A DNA stretch of 64,000 bases from Actinomycetota bacterium (GTDB lineage Bacteria > Actinomycetota > UBA4738 > HRBIN12). Numbering within the stretch: position 1 is the first letter of the stretch; every line of letters starts with the position of its first letter. The DNA is taken from the NCBI GenBank assembly GCA_035640355.1, contig DASQWI010000026.1:1-64000 (forward strand), in the 5' to 3' direction. The notes under the pieces were generated by a model. That model did no database searches, had not been told where the DNA came from, and worked only from the letters and a program-made list of their open reading frames with translations. Both the position numbers and the translations under genes were made by a program. Positions 44,632-55,165 of the stretch are shown here, in pieces.

Positions 44632-45897
44632 ATGCTGCATCCGCGTGAGCCACGCCGGTCGATCAGTCGTCGAGACTTCCTGCGCCGCTCCGTCGGCGCG
44701 GCGGCCGCCTTTCCGTCGGCGGCCGCGATCTTGGCCGCCTGCTCGAAGCCGGGGACGACCGGAGGGGCCACCGGCAGCACGAGCGGCGAGCGCGTCCTGG
44801 CGCGCCCCGACAACCCGGTCACGCTGCCGATGACGCGCGACCCCATCGCGACGGACACTGCGCTGGAGTCGGGCCCGCTGCGCGTCTACAACTGGGACGC
44901 GTACATGTACAAGAAGGTCCTGAAGGCCTTCGAGGATGAGTTCGACGTCTCGATCGAGGTGACCACGTTCAACAACATGGAGGAGGGGATCCAAAAGCTC
45001 GTCGCCGGCCAAGTCCAGGCAGATGTCTTCTTCCCCACCACCGACTACGTCGCCCGCCTGGCCGAGCGCGACATGCTCCAACCGCTCAACCACGAGCTGA
45101 TCCCCAATCTGGAAGCGAACTACTGGCCGACGTTCTCCGATCCCGGTCCCTGGTACGACCGTGAGTGGCGGTACACGGTCCCTTACGTCATCTACACCAC
45201 GGGTGTCTCGTATCGACGCGATCGGATCCCCGACTCGGACGCCGACGCCGCCGGCTACGACCTGTTCTTCGATCCGCGTGTTCGAGACGCCGTGAGCTAC
45301 TACGACTCATACCGGGACGCGCTCGGCATGATGCTGCTCCGGAACGGCCATACGGACGCGAACACCGACGACGCAGCCGCGATCGAACAGGCCAAGGACG
45401 ACATCCTCCAGATGATCAACGAGAACGGGGCGCGGCTCACCATCAACGGGACCTACGCCCGCCTTCCCGAGGGCGAGTTCACCGTCTCGCAGGCGTGGTC
45501 CGGAGACATCGTCGGCGCCAAGTGGTACCTGCCGAGGGACACGGGCGAGGATGTGCTCGGCTACTGGTACCCGGCGGACAACCGAGGCCTGATCGGGAAC
45601 GACACGATCACCATTCCGGGGGCAGCGGAGAGCCCGCGTCTCGCGCACGAGTTCCTGAACTTCTTCCTCGACGAGCATTGGTCCTACGTGAACTTCTCCC
45701 AGTGGAACGGCTACCAGCCACCGCTGAACTCGATCGTTCCCGAGCGACTGGTAGACGAAGGCGTTGTCCCCGAATCGCTATCGCGGGCCGTGCTCGGCGA
45801 GGAGAACTTCACGATGGGATACATCCAGGGCGAGCTCTCCGCCGATGCGGACGCGCTCTGGCTCGACGCCTGGAGCGAGATCCAGGCTGGTGGCTAG
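44632..45897 (+). CDS. potD: Spermidine/putrescine-type substrate-binding lipoprotein
   Basis: 421 residues. A twin-arginine signal (SRRDFLRRS), a hydrophobic run and the lipobox LAAC start the protein. The mature part has LRVYNWDAYMYKKVLKAFED, with the YNW pattern typical of PotD/PotF that binds polyamines, and later YVIYTTGVSYRRD, WSGDIVGAKWYLP and DNRGLIGNDTITIPG. The gene starts at ATG 44632 after AGGAGCGAGG. It overlaps the next permease gene by eight bases. It is the extracellular receptor of an ABC importer for polyamines or similar short amines such as choline derivatives. Confidence 0.88.
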   Translation: MLHPREPRRSISRRDFLRRSVGAAAAFPSAAAILAACSKPGTTGGATGSTSGERVLARPDNPVTLPMTRDPIATDTALESGPLRVYNWDAYMYKKVLKAFEDEFDVSIEVTTFNNMEEGIQKLVAGQVQADVFFPTTDYVARLAERDMLQPLNHELIPNLEANYWPTFSDPGPWYDREWRYTVPYVIYTTGVSYRRDRIPDSDADAAGYDLFFDPRVRDAVSYYDSYRDALGMMLLRNGHTDANTDDAAAIEQAKDDILQMINENGARLTINGTYARLPEGEFTVSQAWSGDIVGAKWYLPRDTGEDVLGYWYPADNRGLIGNDTITIPGAAESPRLAHEFLNFFLDEHWSYVNFSQWNGYQPPLNSIVPERLVDEGVVPESLSRAVLGEENFTMGYIQGELSADADALWLDAWSEIQAGG

Positions 45898-46843
45898 CGG
45901 CGCGGAGGACGCGCCGGCGCGGTCCGGGCGCGCGGGCGCCGACGGTTCGAGAACGTCCGGAGCGTGGTTCCCCAGGACGTACTGGCCATCGTTCACGCTT
46001 CCCGCATCGATCTGGCTCGCAGTCTTCTTCGTTTTGCCGTTCTACGTGGTTCTCTCGGTGGCATTCGGGACCGTGGATCCGCTGTTCCGAACGCCGCTGC
46101 CCGTGTACCAGCCGTGGTGGTGGAGCTTCGCCACGTTCTCGGACACGTTGCAGAAATTCGTCGGCCGCGACGCCATCTACCTCGACCCGCTGATCCGAAC
46201 GCTCCTCTACGTCGTCGCCGCCAGCGCTATCTGCCTCGTCGTCGGGTATGCCGTCGCGTACTACACGGCACGTCACGCGGGAAGGTATCGCGGGCTGATC
46301 TTGGTCCTGCTGATCTCACCGTTCTGGATCAGCTACCTCATGCGGATCTATTCGTGGCAAAGCCTGCTGCAGCCGGACGGCTACATCAACGATATCGCCG
46401 GCATCTTCGGCGTCGTGCCGATCGACTGGCTCGCCGGGAAGCCGGTAACGGTCATCCTCGGCCTCGTCTACGGCTATATCCCGTTCATGATCCTGCCGTT
46501 GTTCGGGTTCCTCGACCGGATCGACGTGAGCGTTCTCGAAGCTGGACGTGATCTCGGCGCGGGAGCGCTGGAGACGTTCCGCCGGATCACGCTGCCGCTG
46601 TCGAAGCCCGGCATCCTCGCGGGCGTGGTGATCGTCTCGTTGCCGATGTTCGGGGACTACTACACGAACGATCTGCTCGGCTCGGACCGGACGTCGATGT
46701 ACGGGAACCTCATCGACAACGCCGTCGGTCAGGCGGGCCAGGGTCCCGAAGCGGGGTCGCTCGTCCTGATCCTCATAGCCATCGTCATCATCCCGATGCT
46801 CTACTACCTGCGGTCCACGCGGCGGGCAACGGAGGCCTCGTGA
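45890..46843 (+). CDS. potB: ABC-transporter permease (PotB-like)
   Basis: 317 residues with six predicted membrane helices. LDPLIRTLLYVVAASAICLV opens the permease core, and the EAA loop is EAGRDLGAGALETFRRITLP. A soluble N-terminus of about 50 residues precedes the first helix. GTG 45890 is used because it follows the overlap with potD and matches the family start. It pairs with the PotC-like protein next to it. The order (binding protein, permease, permease) is typical of polyamine importers. Confidence 0.9.
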   Translation: MASGAEDAPARSGRAGADGSRTSGAWFPRTYWPSFTLPASIWLAVFFVLPFYVVLSVAFGTVDPLFRTPLPVYQPWWWSFATFSDTLQKFVGRDAIYLDPLIRTLLYVVAASAICLVVGYAVAYYTARHAGRYRGLILVLLISPFWISYLMRIYSWQSLLQPDGYINDIAGIFGVVPIDWLAGKPVTVILGLVYGYIPFMILPLFGFLDRIDVSVLEAGRDLGAGALETFRRITLPLSKPGILAGVVIVSLPMFGDYYTNDLLGSDRTSMYGNLIDNAVGQAGQGPEAGSLVLILIAIVIIPMLYYLRSTRRATEAS

Positions 46844-47760
46844 GCGACCTTACGCTCGCGCGCGAGCGTCGCGTCGGCGTTCCCGCAACGTCCGTCTCGG
46901 CGTGGCGACGGAACCCGTGGCGGAAGCCGAGGTTCCTCCAGGCGATCACGGCCGGATATCTCATCTGGTCGATCGCGCCGGTCGTGATCGCCATCGTCTT
47001 CTCGTTCAACTCGGGACGGTCGCGCAGCACGTGGCAGGGGTTCTCGTTCCGATGGTGGTACCAGGACCCGTTCGATTCGCTCTGGAGCGATCTGGCGCTG
47101 CGATCCGCCATGTTCCAAACACTCCGGCTGTCCCTGATCACGGTCCTTCTGGCCGTTCCCCTCGGCACGGCGTTCGCCATCGGCATCGATCGGTGGCGCG
47201 GGCGGCCGGCCTCGACCGCGAACTTCTTCATGTTGTTCTCGTTCGTCATCCCGGAGATCATCCTAGGAACGTCGCTGTTCCTTTTGTTCACGAACCTGCT
47301 CCGCAACGCGGTCAGCCTGGGGACCACGGCACAGGTGATCGGCCTCGTCACGTTCCAGCTGTCGTATCCGGTGATCATCGTTCGCGCGCGCCTTCTCTCT
47401 ATCGGTCCGGAGTACGAGGACGCCGCGATGGACCTCGGTGCGTCGCCGTTGCAGGCGCTCCGCAGGGTGCTCCTGCCGCTCCTCGGCCCGGCGATCCTCG
47501 CCAGCGCCGCGCTGGTTTTCGCCGACTCCGTCGACAACTTCGTGACGGTTCGGTACCTGTCCGGACAGGCCCCGACCGAGCCTCTGTCGGTGAAGATCTA
47601 CTCGGCGGCGCGTTCTTCACCGACCCCCGCCGTGAACGCCGCGGCCACGGTCATGCTCGTCGCGACGCTCATCGTGATCGTGCTGGCGTGGCTCGCGTAC
47701 CGCCGGATCGCGACAACCAGGGGGGAGGAGCCGTCTGCCGCCGGCCTCGCCGAGCTGTAG
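46840..47760 (+). CDS. potC: ABC-transporter permease (PotC-like)
   Basis: 306 residues with six predicted membrane helices, including ITAGYLIWSIAPVVIAIVFS near the start. The EAA loop is DAAMDLGASPLQALRRVLLP. The start overlaps the potB stop by four bases (GTGA). It is the second permease of the importer. The operon ends here: the ATPase gene that normally joins it lies on the other strand, 17 bases beyond and converging. Confidence 0.9.
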   Translation: MSDLTLARERRVGVPATSVSAWRRNPWRKPRFLQAITAGYLIWSIAPVVIAIVFSFNSGRSRSTWQGFSFRWWYQDPFDSLWSDLALRSAMFQTLRLSLITVLLAVPLGTAFAIGIDRWRGRPASTANFFMLFSFVIPEIILGTSLFLLFTNLLRNAVSLGTTAQVIGLVTFQLSYPVIIVRARLLSIGPEYEDAAMDLGASPLQALRRVLLPLLGPAILASAALVFADSVDNFVTVRYLSGQAPTEPLSVKIYSAARSSPTPAVNAAATVMLVATLIVIVLAWLAYRRIATTRGEEPSAAGLAEL

Positions 47761-47776
47761 CCCACTCTCGGAGGCG

Positions 47777-48898
47777 CTACGCCGCCGGCGATCCCTCGAG
47801 CTGCGCCGCCGGGCGCCCGTTGTCGACCAGCACCCGAAGCGCGTCTGGCGGCAGGTGCACCGTGACCGGATGCCCCTGCGCGTACGGAATGCCGTCGCCC
47901 TGGTTCTGCACCCACGCCTGCAACGTGGGTCCGGACGCGAGGTGGACGATGACCTGCATCGTGGAACCGACGTACACGACGCGCTCGACCATGCCGGGGA
48001 TCCGGTTCTCGCCCGTGGCACCGCTCTCTTCCAGCCGAACGCGTTCGGGACGGATCACGACCTTCACGTCGCCACGCGCGTCCGTGTCGCCGTGCGCGGC
48101 GACGAGCTCGAAGTCCCCGAGCTGGATCCTGCAGCGGCCGTCGCCATCGACCCCCTCGGCGTCGGCGTCCATCAGGTTCGACACCCCGAGGAAGTCCGCC
48201 ACGTACGCGGTCGACGGCTCCTCGTACACCTCCGACGGCGTTCCGATCTGCTCCACGCGCCCGTTGCTCATCACGGCGAGCCGGTCCGACATCGTGAGCG
48301 CCTCCTCCTGGTCGTGCGTCACGTAGATGAACGTGATGCCGACCTCTTCCTGGAGCGCCTTGAGCTCGATCTGGAGCGCCTTGCGGAGCTTGGCGTCGAG
48401 TGCGCCCAGCGGCTCGTCGAGGAGCAACACCGACGGGTTCAGCACCAGAGCCCGAGCGAGCGCGACACGCTGCTGCTGACCGCCGGACAGCTGTGACGGT
48501 CGCCGGCGTTCGAGCCCCTGAAGCCGAACCAGCTCGAGCGAATCGGAGACCCGCTTCTTCGCCTCCTGCTTGGAGATCTCCTTGTAGCGGAGCCCGAACC
48601 CGACGTTGTCCGCCACCGACAGGTGCGGGAACAGCGCGTAGTTCTGGAACACCGTGTTGACGTTCCGCTTGTGGGGCGGAGTCTGCGCCATGTCGACGCC
48701 GTCGAGCAGGATCTGCCCCTCGTCGGGCCGCTCGAACCCCGCGATCAGCCGGAGCGTCGTCGTCTTGCCGCAACCCGACGGGCCGAGCAGCGAGAAGAAC
48801 TCGCCGGGCGGCATGTCCAGGTTGATGCCCGCGACCGCCGTGACGTCGGCGAACCTCTTCACGAGATCGACGAGGACGACCTCACCACCCCCGGCCAT
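47777..48898 (-). CDS. potA: ABC-transporter ATP-binding protein (PotA-like)
   Basis: 373 residues. The Walker A motif GPSGCGKTTT, the Q-loop (FQNYALFPHL), the signature LSGGQQQRVALARAL, Walker B (SVLLLDEPLGALD) and the H-loop (VTHDQEEAL) are intact. A C-terminal TOBE-like regulatory domain follows. It fits the PotDBC importer but is transcribed against it and, 42 bases after the end of the aldehyde dehydrogenase gene, shares that gene's transcript. The ATG at 48898 is preferred; a GTG at 48913 adds five residues. Being under the 50414 operator would tie transport to that regulon. Confidence 0.9.
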   Translation of the reverse strand: MAGGGEVVLVDLVKRFADVTAVAGINLDMPPGEFFSLLGPSGCGKTTTLRLIAGFERPDEGQILLDGVDMAQTPPHKRNVNTVFQNYALFPHLSVADNVGFGLRYKEISKQEAKKRVSDSLELVRLQGLERRRPSQLSGGQQQRVALARALVLNPSVLLLDEPLGALDAKLRKALQIELKALQEEVGITFIYVTHDQEEALTMSDRLAVMSNGRVEQIGTPSEVYEEPSTAYVADFLGVSNLMDADAEGVDGDGRCRIQLGDFELVAAHGDTDARGDVKVVIRPERVRLEESGATGENRIPGMVERVVYVGSTMQVIVHLASGPTLQAWVQNQGDGIPYAQGHPVTVHLPPDALRVLVDNGRPAAQLEGSPAA

Positions 48899-48940
48899 GC
48901 CGGGACGATACACGACGCTCGCCGCGCCTTGCCGCGAGGA

Positions 48941-50389
<1,449 letters not shown>

Positions 50390-50413
50390 GTCTCGCCTCC
50401 CGCGTCGCGTTCC

Positions 50414-50428
50414 TGAACTGCCGTTCAA
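50414..50428 (-). promoter_or_regulatory. Putative operator of the TTGAACGG dyad family
   Basis: Reads TTGAACGGCAGTTCA on the minus strand, 24 bases ahead of the aldehyde dehydrogenase start and identical to the site at 20766-20780, which is about 30 kb away. Confidence 0.65.
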
Positions 50429-50498
50429 GGGTACTCCGCCGCGTTCGGCGGTGAAGGTCGACGCATCGGGGGCCCATCCCGCAGCTAGTCTGCGCGCC

Positions 50499-51383
50499 GT
50501 GTCGATCGAGGCGTGGGTGGACAGCGACGGAGTTCGCCTCCACGTTCGCGATTGGGCAGCGACGGGCGGGCCGACGACGGGACGCCGAGCCGATCGCGCA
50601 GCGCTCCTCGTCCACGGCCTCGCCTCGTCCTCGCACATCTGGGATCTCGTTGCGCCGAAACTCGCGCACGCGGGCGTACGCGCCGTCGCGTACGACCAAC
50701 GCGGGCACGGCGAGTCGGCGAAACCGCCTTCCGGGTACGGGTTCGACGAGACGGCCGCGGACGCGGCGGCGGTGATTCGCGCCCTGCGCCTCCGGCGCCC
50801 GGTCGTCGTTGGTCACTCGTGGGGCGCGAACGTGGCGCTCGAGCTCGCTGTTCGCCGGCCGCGCCTCGTAGGGACCGCCGTGCTGCTCGACGGCGGGTTC
50901 ACTCGGATGCGCGATCAGTTCGACTGGCCGACTGCGCGGAGGGAGCTCGAGCCACCGAGCATCGACGGCATGACCGTCGAAGATTTCCTTGCGTGGCCGA
51001 GGATCCATCTTGCCGAGGTTCTGACCATCACGCCTGAGATCGAGCAAGTGTTCCTGTCACTCGTTCGCGTCGACGCGAGCGGCCGGATCCACCGGCGGCT
51101 CACCGTCCGGAAGCACATGCGCATCGTCCGAGCGATCTGGGAACAGGACGCGCCGGGACTCCTTCGCCGGGTAAGCGTTCCGACGTTGGTACTCGCGGTT
51201 CGGTCCGTTCCGGGCGCGCCGGATCCCGCGGGGCTCGTCGAGGAACGGCGGCGCGCGGCGCGCGCCGTCAAGGAGATCGGCCCACCCGTCCGGTTCGAAT
51301 GGATCGAGGGCATTCACGACGTTCCGCTCCAACGACCGGCGGCGGTCGCTCGCCGGATCATCGATAGCACGCGACGGTCGTAG
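50499..51383 (+). CDS. Alpha/beta-fold hydrolase
   Basis: 294 residues. HGLASSSHIWD is the oxyanion-side strand and VGHSWGANVALELA holds the nucleophile Ser. A later IEGIHDVPLQRP carries the catalytic His. This is a typical lipase/esterase/haloalkane-dehalogenase-like hydrolase; substrate unknown. GTG 50499 gives the usual N-terminus (VRLHVRDWAATG). It is followed by a small membrane protein 9 bases downstream. Confidence 0.88.
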   Translation: MSIEAWVDSDGVRLHVRDWAATGGPTTGRRADRAALLVHGLASSSHIWDLVAPKLAHAGVRAVAYDQRGHGESAKPPSGYGFDETAADAAAVIRALRLRRPVVVGHSWGANVALELAVRRPRLVGTAVLLDGGFTRMRDQFDWPTARRELEPPSIDGMTVEDFLAWPRIHLAEVLTITPEIEQVFLSLVRVDASGRIHRRLTVRKHMRIVRAIWEQDAPGLLRRVSVPTLVLAVRSVPGAPDPAGLVEERRRAARAVKEIGPPVRFEWIEGIHDVPLQRPAAVARRIIDSTRRS

Positions 51384-51392
51384 GATGGAGTT

Positions 51393-51659
51393 GTGCTTCT
51401 GTTCGTGCTCCTTCTGCTGCTGCTCGCCGCTGCGACCGGGGTCCTTGGGGCCGTCCTGAAGGCGACGCTCGTCATCGTGCTGTCGCTCGTGCTTACCGTC
51501 GTCGCCCTCGGTTGGGTGGCAACGTGGTACGCCAGGCGTCGCATGCGCGAGTTCCACCGGGAGTTCGACCGCCGAGTCGACCACGATCGCCGCCGGCAGC
51601 ACGCCTACGACGTCGGCGAGGACCCGGCGGGTCGGCCGAGGATCGGCGACGGCGCGTAG
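51393..51659 (+). CDS. Small membrane protein of unknown function
   Basis: 88 residues. Two hydrophobic helices (LLFVLLLLLLAAATGVLGA and TLVIVLSLVLTVVALGWV) are followed by a basic, His- and Arg-rich tail (YARRRMREFHREFDRRVDH). The gene is close behind the hydrolase. No family recognised. Its last base abuts the converging LLM oxidoreductase gene. Confidence 0.6.
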   Translation: MLLFVLLLLLLAAATGVLGAVLKATLVIVLSLVLTVVALGWVATWYARRRMREFHREFDRRVDHDRRRQHAYDVGEDPAGRPRIGDGA

Positions 51660-52592
51660 CTAGAGCTCGAGCAACGCTGGCGCGAGCTCGCGCAGCGCGT
51701 CGACCGCCACGTCGTTCTCGTCCTCCGTGACCGGCTGGACGCACACATGGTCGGCGCCGGCGTCGAGGTGCTGGCGCACCCGCAGCGCGATCTTGTCGAC
51801 GTCACCCCACGCGATCACGGCGTCGATCACGGCGTCGCTCCCGCTCGACAGATCGGAGTCGGTCCACCCCATGCGCTTGAGGTTGTTCGTGTAGTTCGTC
51901 GTCCGCAGGTAATCCGACGCGAACGTACGAGCGATCCCTCGCGCCTTCCCCGGATCCGTTTGCAGCACCACCGTTTGTTCGACGGCCAGGACCGGACCGG
52001 GGCCGAGCCGTTGCCGCGCGAACGCCGTGTGTTCGACCGGGACGAAGTACGGATGGGCTCCGAGCGTCTGCTCGGCGGCCAGGCTCAACATGCGGGGGCC
52101 GAGGGCCGCGAGCATCATCCGCGGATACGACTCGGGCTCCGGCGCTGCGGACGGCGCGCGCATCATGGCATCGAGGTACTCACGCATCGCCGAGACCGGT
52201 CGCGCGTAGGCGCTGCCGCGTCGACCGACCGAGGGCGCATGGCTCACGCCGACCCCGAGGAGGAACCGGCCGGGGTACGCGTCGGTGAGCATCCACCAGC
52301 CGTTTGCCATGGCGATCGGATCGCGTGCCCACATGTTGGCGATGCCTGTCGCGACGACCGCCCGTTCGGTCGATGCGAGGAGCCAGCCGGCGTGACTGAA
52401 CGCCTCGCGGGACTCCACGCCCTCGCCGAACCAGATGGCGCCGTAGCCGAGCGATTCGATCTCCGCCGCGGCGTCGCGCTCCTCAGCCGCCGTTTGCGTC
52501 TCGAGCGCGAAGCTCCACACGCCGACCCTGCCGAGCGAAGTGCGGAGCGCGTCGCGCTCCCGCCGAAGCTCGAGGTCGGCGGGTTCCTCCAT
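51660..52592 (-). CDS. LLM-class flavin/F420-dependent oxidoreductase
   Basis: 310 residues of the luciferase-like monooxygenase fold. GYGAIWFGEGVESREAF, GIANMWARDP and YPGRFLLGVGVSHAP are typical of the actinobacterial F420-dependent group (TIGR03620-like). The flavin or F420 choice is inferred from the family, not visible. It stands alone on the minus strand, with a terminator for the next gene just beyond its start. Confidence 0.85.
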   Translation of the reverse strand: MEEPADLELRRERDALRTSLGRVGVWSFALETQTAAEERDAAAEIESLGYGAIWFGEGVESREAFSHAGWLLASTERAVVATGIANMWARDPIAMANGWWMLTDAYPGRFLLGVGVSHAPSVGRRGSAYARPVSAMREYLDAMMRAPSAAPEPESYPRMMLAALGPRMLSLAAEQTLGAHPYFVPVEHTAFARQRLGPGPVLAVEQTVVLQTDPGKARGIARTFASDYLRTTNYTNNLKRMGWTDSDLSSGSDAVIDAVIAWGDVDKIALRVRQHLDAGADHVCVQPVTEDENDVAVDALRELAPALLEL

Positions 52593-52694
52593 GGCGGTCG
52601 GACCCTATCCGCGACCGGGGGTTCGCACAACGCGCTTCGCTCACTGTGCCCCGGCACCCCCGATCAGGGTGCGTTCGCGCAGTCAGATCAAAAG

Positions 52695-52733
52695 CGAACG
52701 GGCCCTGCCGTTGGGGACGGCAGGGCCCGTTCG
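52695..52733 (-). terminator. Strong intrinsic terminator after the MMPL gene
   Basis: A perfect 17-base stem (CGAACGGGCCCTGCCGT and its complement) with a TGGGG loop. On the minus strand it is followed by CTTTTGATC. It lies 12 bases past the MMPL stop. Confidence 0.85.
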
Positions 52734-52744
52734 GGTGAACGCTG

Positions 52745-55006
52745 TTAGCGGGCCTCGCCCGCCGTCACCGACTCGCGTTCGGGCTGGACGGGCTCCGCGA
52801 CCTGCTCTGCCTCGTGACCCTCCACGCGCAGCTGCGGCAGCCACTCGAGCCACTTCGGCAAGTACCAGTTGAGGTTGCCGAGCAGCTTCATCGACGACGG
52901 GACCAGGATCGACCGTACGATCGTCGCGTCCAGGAAGACCGCGACTGCCAAGCCGAACCCCAACTGCTGCATCGGCGCCAGCCGTCCCGCCGCGAAACCG
53001 GCGAACACTGCCACCATGATCAGCGCGCACCCGGTGATCAGCCCTCCGGTGCTTCGCAGGCCGTACGCGACGGATCCGGCGTTGTCCCCCGTGAAGTCGA
53101 ACCGCTCCCGGATCCGCGTCAGCAGGAACACGTGATAGTCCATCGACAGCCCGAACAGGATCGCGAACAGGAACAGCGGGATCCACGCCTCGATCGACTG
53201 GGTCTGCTGGAAGTTCAGCGCGTCCGCGATGTCCTTCACGAAGCCCGGTCCGACGCCCTGCTGGAAGAACGCCACTACCAGTCCGTACGCGGCGCCGACC
53301 GACAGCAGGTTCAGGATGATCGCCTTCACCGGAAGGACGATCGAGCGGAACACCACTGTCAGCAGCAGGAACGACAGACCGAGAACGAACGCGAACACGA
53401 TCGGCGTGTACGTGTCGGCGAGGTCGAAGAAATCGACGTTGAACGCGGTCTCGCCGCCCACCAGCACCTCCGCGTCGACACCGCTGAAGGCCTGGGGAAT
53501 GTACTCATCGCGCAGGTCTCGGAGACCCGCGATCGACGCGTCCTCGTAGATGTCGCCGCTGAATGGGATCGGGAGTACGGCGAGGTCACCGGACTCGTTC
53601 GGCAGCAGCTCACCGGGCGGACCGAAGCGGTCGTCGGCCGCGACGGCACTCTCGAGCTCCGCGATCGACGCCTGAACATCCGGCGAGGCGATGTCGCCGT
53701 CGATGACGACCTGTGCGGGCTCCGCGAGGCCGCCCGCGAAGTTCTGCTCGAGCAGGACGAACGCCTGCTTGGCCTCGAGGTCGTCCGGCAACGTGCTCAC
53801 GCCCGCTGTGCCGGTGTGGATGCTGAAGTACGGAAGCGCGAGCACGACCAACAGGCCGCCCGCCGCGAGCAGGCTGACGACCGGACGCCGCATGACCAGC
53901 CGAGACGCCCAGTCCCAGAATCCTGTGCCCGCCTCGACTCGACCCGCGTTCCTCCGCACGCGTAGCGCATTGATCTTGTCGCCCAGCACGGCGAGCAACG
54001 CGGGCAACAGCGTCATCGCGGCGGCCACCGCGCCGATCACGACGAAGATGGCGCCGGCCGCCAGCGCGCCGAAAATCGTCGTCGGAACGATCAGCAGGCC
54101 GAGGAGCGCGATCACCACGGTCATGCCGCTGAAGAACACGGCCCGGCTCGCGGTTCCACCAGCGTGCGCGATGGCGTCGAGCTTGTCGCGGCCGTGGAGC
54201 CGCTCCTCGCGGTACCTCGCGACGATGAACAGCGAGTAGTCGATGCCGACGGCCAGACCAACCATCGTGATCATGTTCTGGACGAAGAACGAGAAATCGA
54301 AGATGAGTCCGGCGAGCGCCGTGAGACCCATCGCCGTCCCGATGGCGAACGCGGCGAGGAGGATGGGAATGATGCCGGCGACGACCGCGCCGAGCACGAC
54401 GAGCAGAACCACAAGCGCGACGACGACTCCGATCGTCTCGCCCTTGGCGATGTCCTCCTCGATGACCTCCTGGAACTCGTTGAACACGGTGGCCGGACCG
54501 GCGAGGAACGTCTCGAAGCCTTCGGGGGCCTCAACCGATCGCACCGCCTCCTCCAGAGCGAGGGCGTCGTCGCTGAGCACGTCCTCGTCTGTGTGCGTCA
54601 TGAGGACCGGGAGCAACGCGGAGTCGCCGTCTGCCGACACCTGTCCGTCATCGGTCAGGTAACTGCCAACGTGCCTGACGACCGAGTCGTCGAGCGCGTC
54701 AACCTCCGCCTGGATCGCCCCGACGTACTCCGCGAATGCCGGGTCATCCACTGTCGCGGTCTCGGATGTGACGAGAACGAGCTCCGTGTCCGGTTCGGGA
54801 CCGCCGCGCAGTCGGTCCTCGACGAGCTGCGCCGCCTCCTTCGACTCCGGGTTGTTCGTGAAGTCGATCCCGTTGGTCAGCGCGTCGTTGAACAGCCCCG
54901 CCGATACGAGCGTGAACGACCCCACCAAGATCACTAGCCAGGCGCCGAACGTCCGCCACGGGTGACGGCTGCTCGCGCGGGCGATCGATTCCGGGTTCAG
55001 CCTCAT
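52745..55006 (-). CDS. MMPL/RND-family transporter
   Basis: 753 residues. Two similar halves, each with one membrane helix, a large extracytoplasmic loop and then about five helices. The sequence FSFFVQNMITMVGLAVGIDYSLFIVARYREE holds the conserved GxxxDY pattern, repeated in the second half as LFGLSMDYHVFLLTRIRE. These are the proton-relay positions of MmpL-type exporters. Lipids, drugs or other hydrophobic compounds are typical cargo. It diverges from a TetR gene across a long dyad and is probably repressed by it. Confidence 0.92.
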   Translation of the reverse strand: MRLNPESIARASSRHPWRTFGAWLVILVGSFTLVSAGLFNDALTNGIDFTNNPESKEAAQLVEDRLRGGPEPDTELVLVTSETATVDDPAFAEYVGAIQAEVDALDDSVVRHVGSYLTDDGQVSADGDSALLPVLMTHTDEDVLSDDALALEEAVRSVEAPEGFETFLAGPATVFNEFQEVIEEDIAKGETIGVVVALVVLLVVLGAVVAGIIPILLAAFAIGTAMGLTALAGLIFDFSFFVQNMITMVGLAVGIDYSLFIVARYREERLHGRDKLDAIAHAGGTASRAVFFSGMTVVIALLGLLIVPTTIFGALAAGAIFVVIGAVAAAMTLLPALLAVLGDKINALRVRRNAGRVEAGTGFWDWASRLVMRRPVVSLLAAGGLLVVLALPYFSIHTGTAGVSTLPDDLEAKQAFVLLEQNFAGGLAEPAQVVIDGDIASPDVQASIAELESAVAADDRFGPPGELLPNESGDLAVLPIPFSGDIYEDASIAGLRDLRDEYIPQAFSGVDAEVLVGGETAFNVDFFDLADTYTPIVFAFVLGLSFLLLTVVFRSIVLPVKAIILNLLSVGAAYGLVVAFFQQGVGPGFVKDIADALNFQQTQSIEAWIPLFLFAILFGLSMDYHVFLLTRIRERFDFTGDNAGSVAYGLRSTGGLITGCALIMVAVFAGFAAGRLAPMQQLGFGLAVAVFLDATIVRSILVPSSMKLLGNLNWYLPKWLEWLPQLRVEGHEAEQVAEPVQPERESVTAGEAR

Positions 55007-55062
55007 CGGCCCCTCTCCTCTCCTCTCCGGGGCTCATTGCGCGAGCGCCGGTCCACCGCTAT

Positions 55063-55111
55063 ACTTACGGCATATGCTTACAGCGTACGGAGTATATGCG
55101 TACGATGTAAG
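55063..55111. promoter_or_regulatory. Operator region between MMPL exporter and TetR genes
   Basis: CTTACAGCGTAC (55077-55088) and GTACGATGTAAG (55100-55111) are complementary in 11 of 12 positions with an 11-base spacer, in the 159-base gap between diverging genes. A further CTTACGGCATATG lies just before (55064-55076). This is the arrangement of a self-regulated TetR-exporter pair. The region is AT-richer than its surroundings and probably also holds the two promoters. Confidence 0.65.
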
Positions 55112-55165
55112 GTGTCAACCCCCGAGCCACCCAAGTATTCCGGGCGCTCGTGAACGGAGTCGAAC

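Noticed and set aside
52730-52741. GTTCGGGTGAAC dyad as another member of the TTGAACGG operator family
   Set aside because: It lies in the terminator of the MMPL gene, has the arms inverted (GTTC then GAAC) and lacks the conserved centre.
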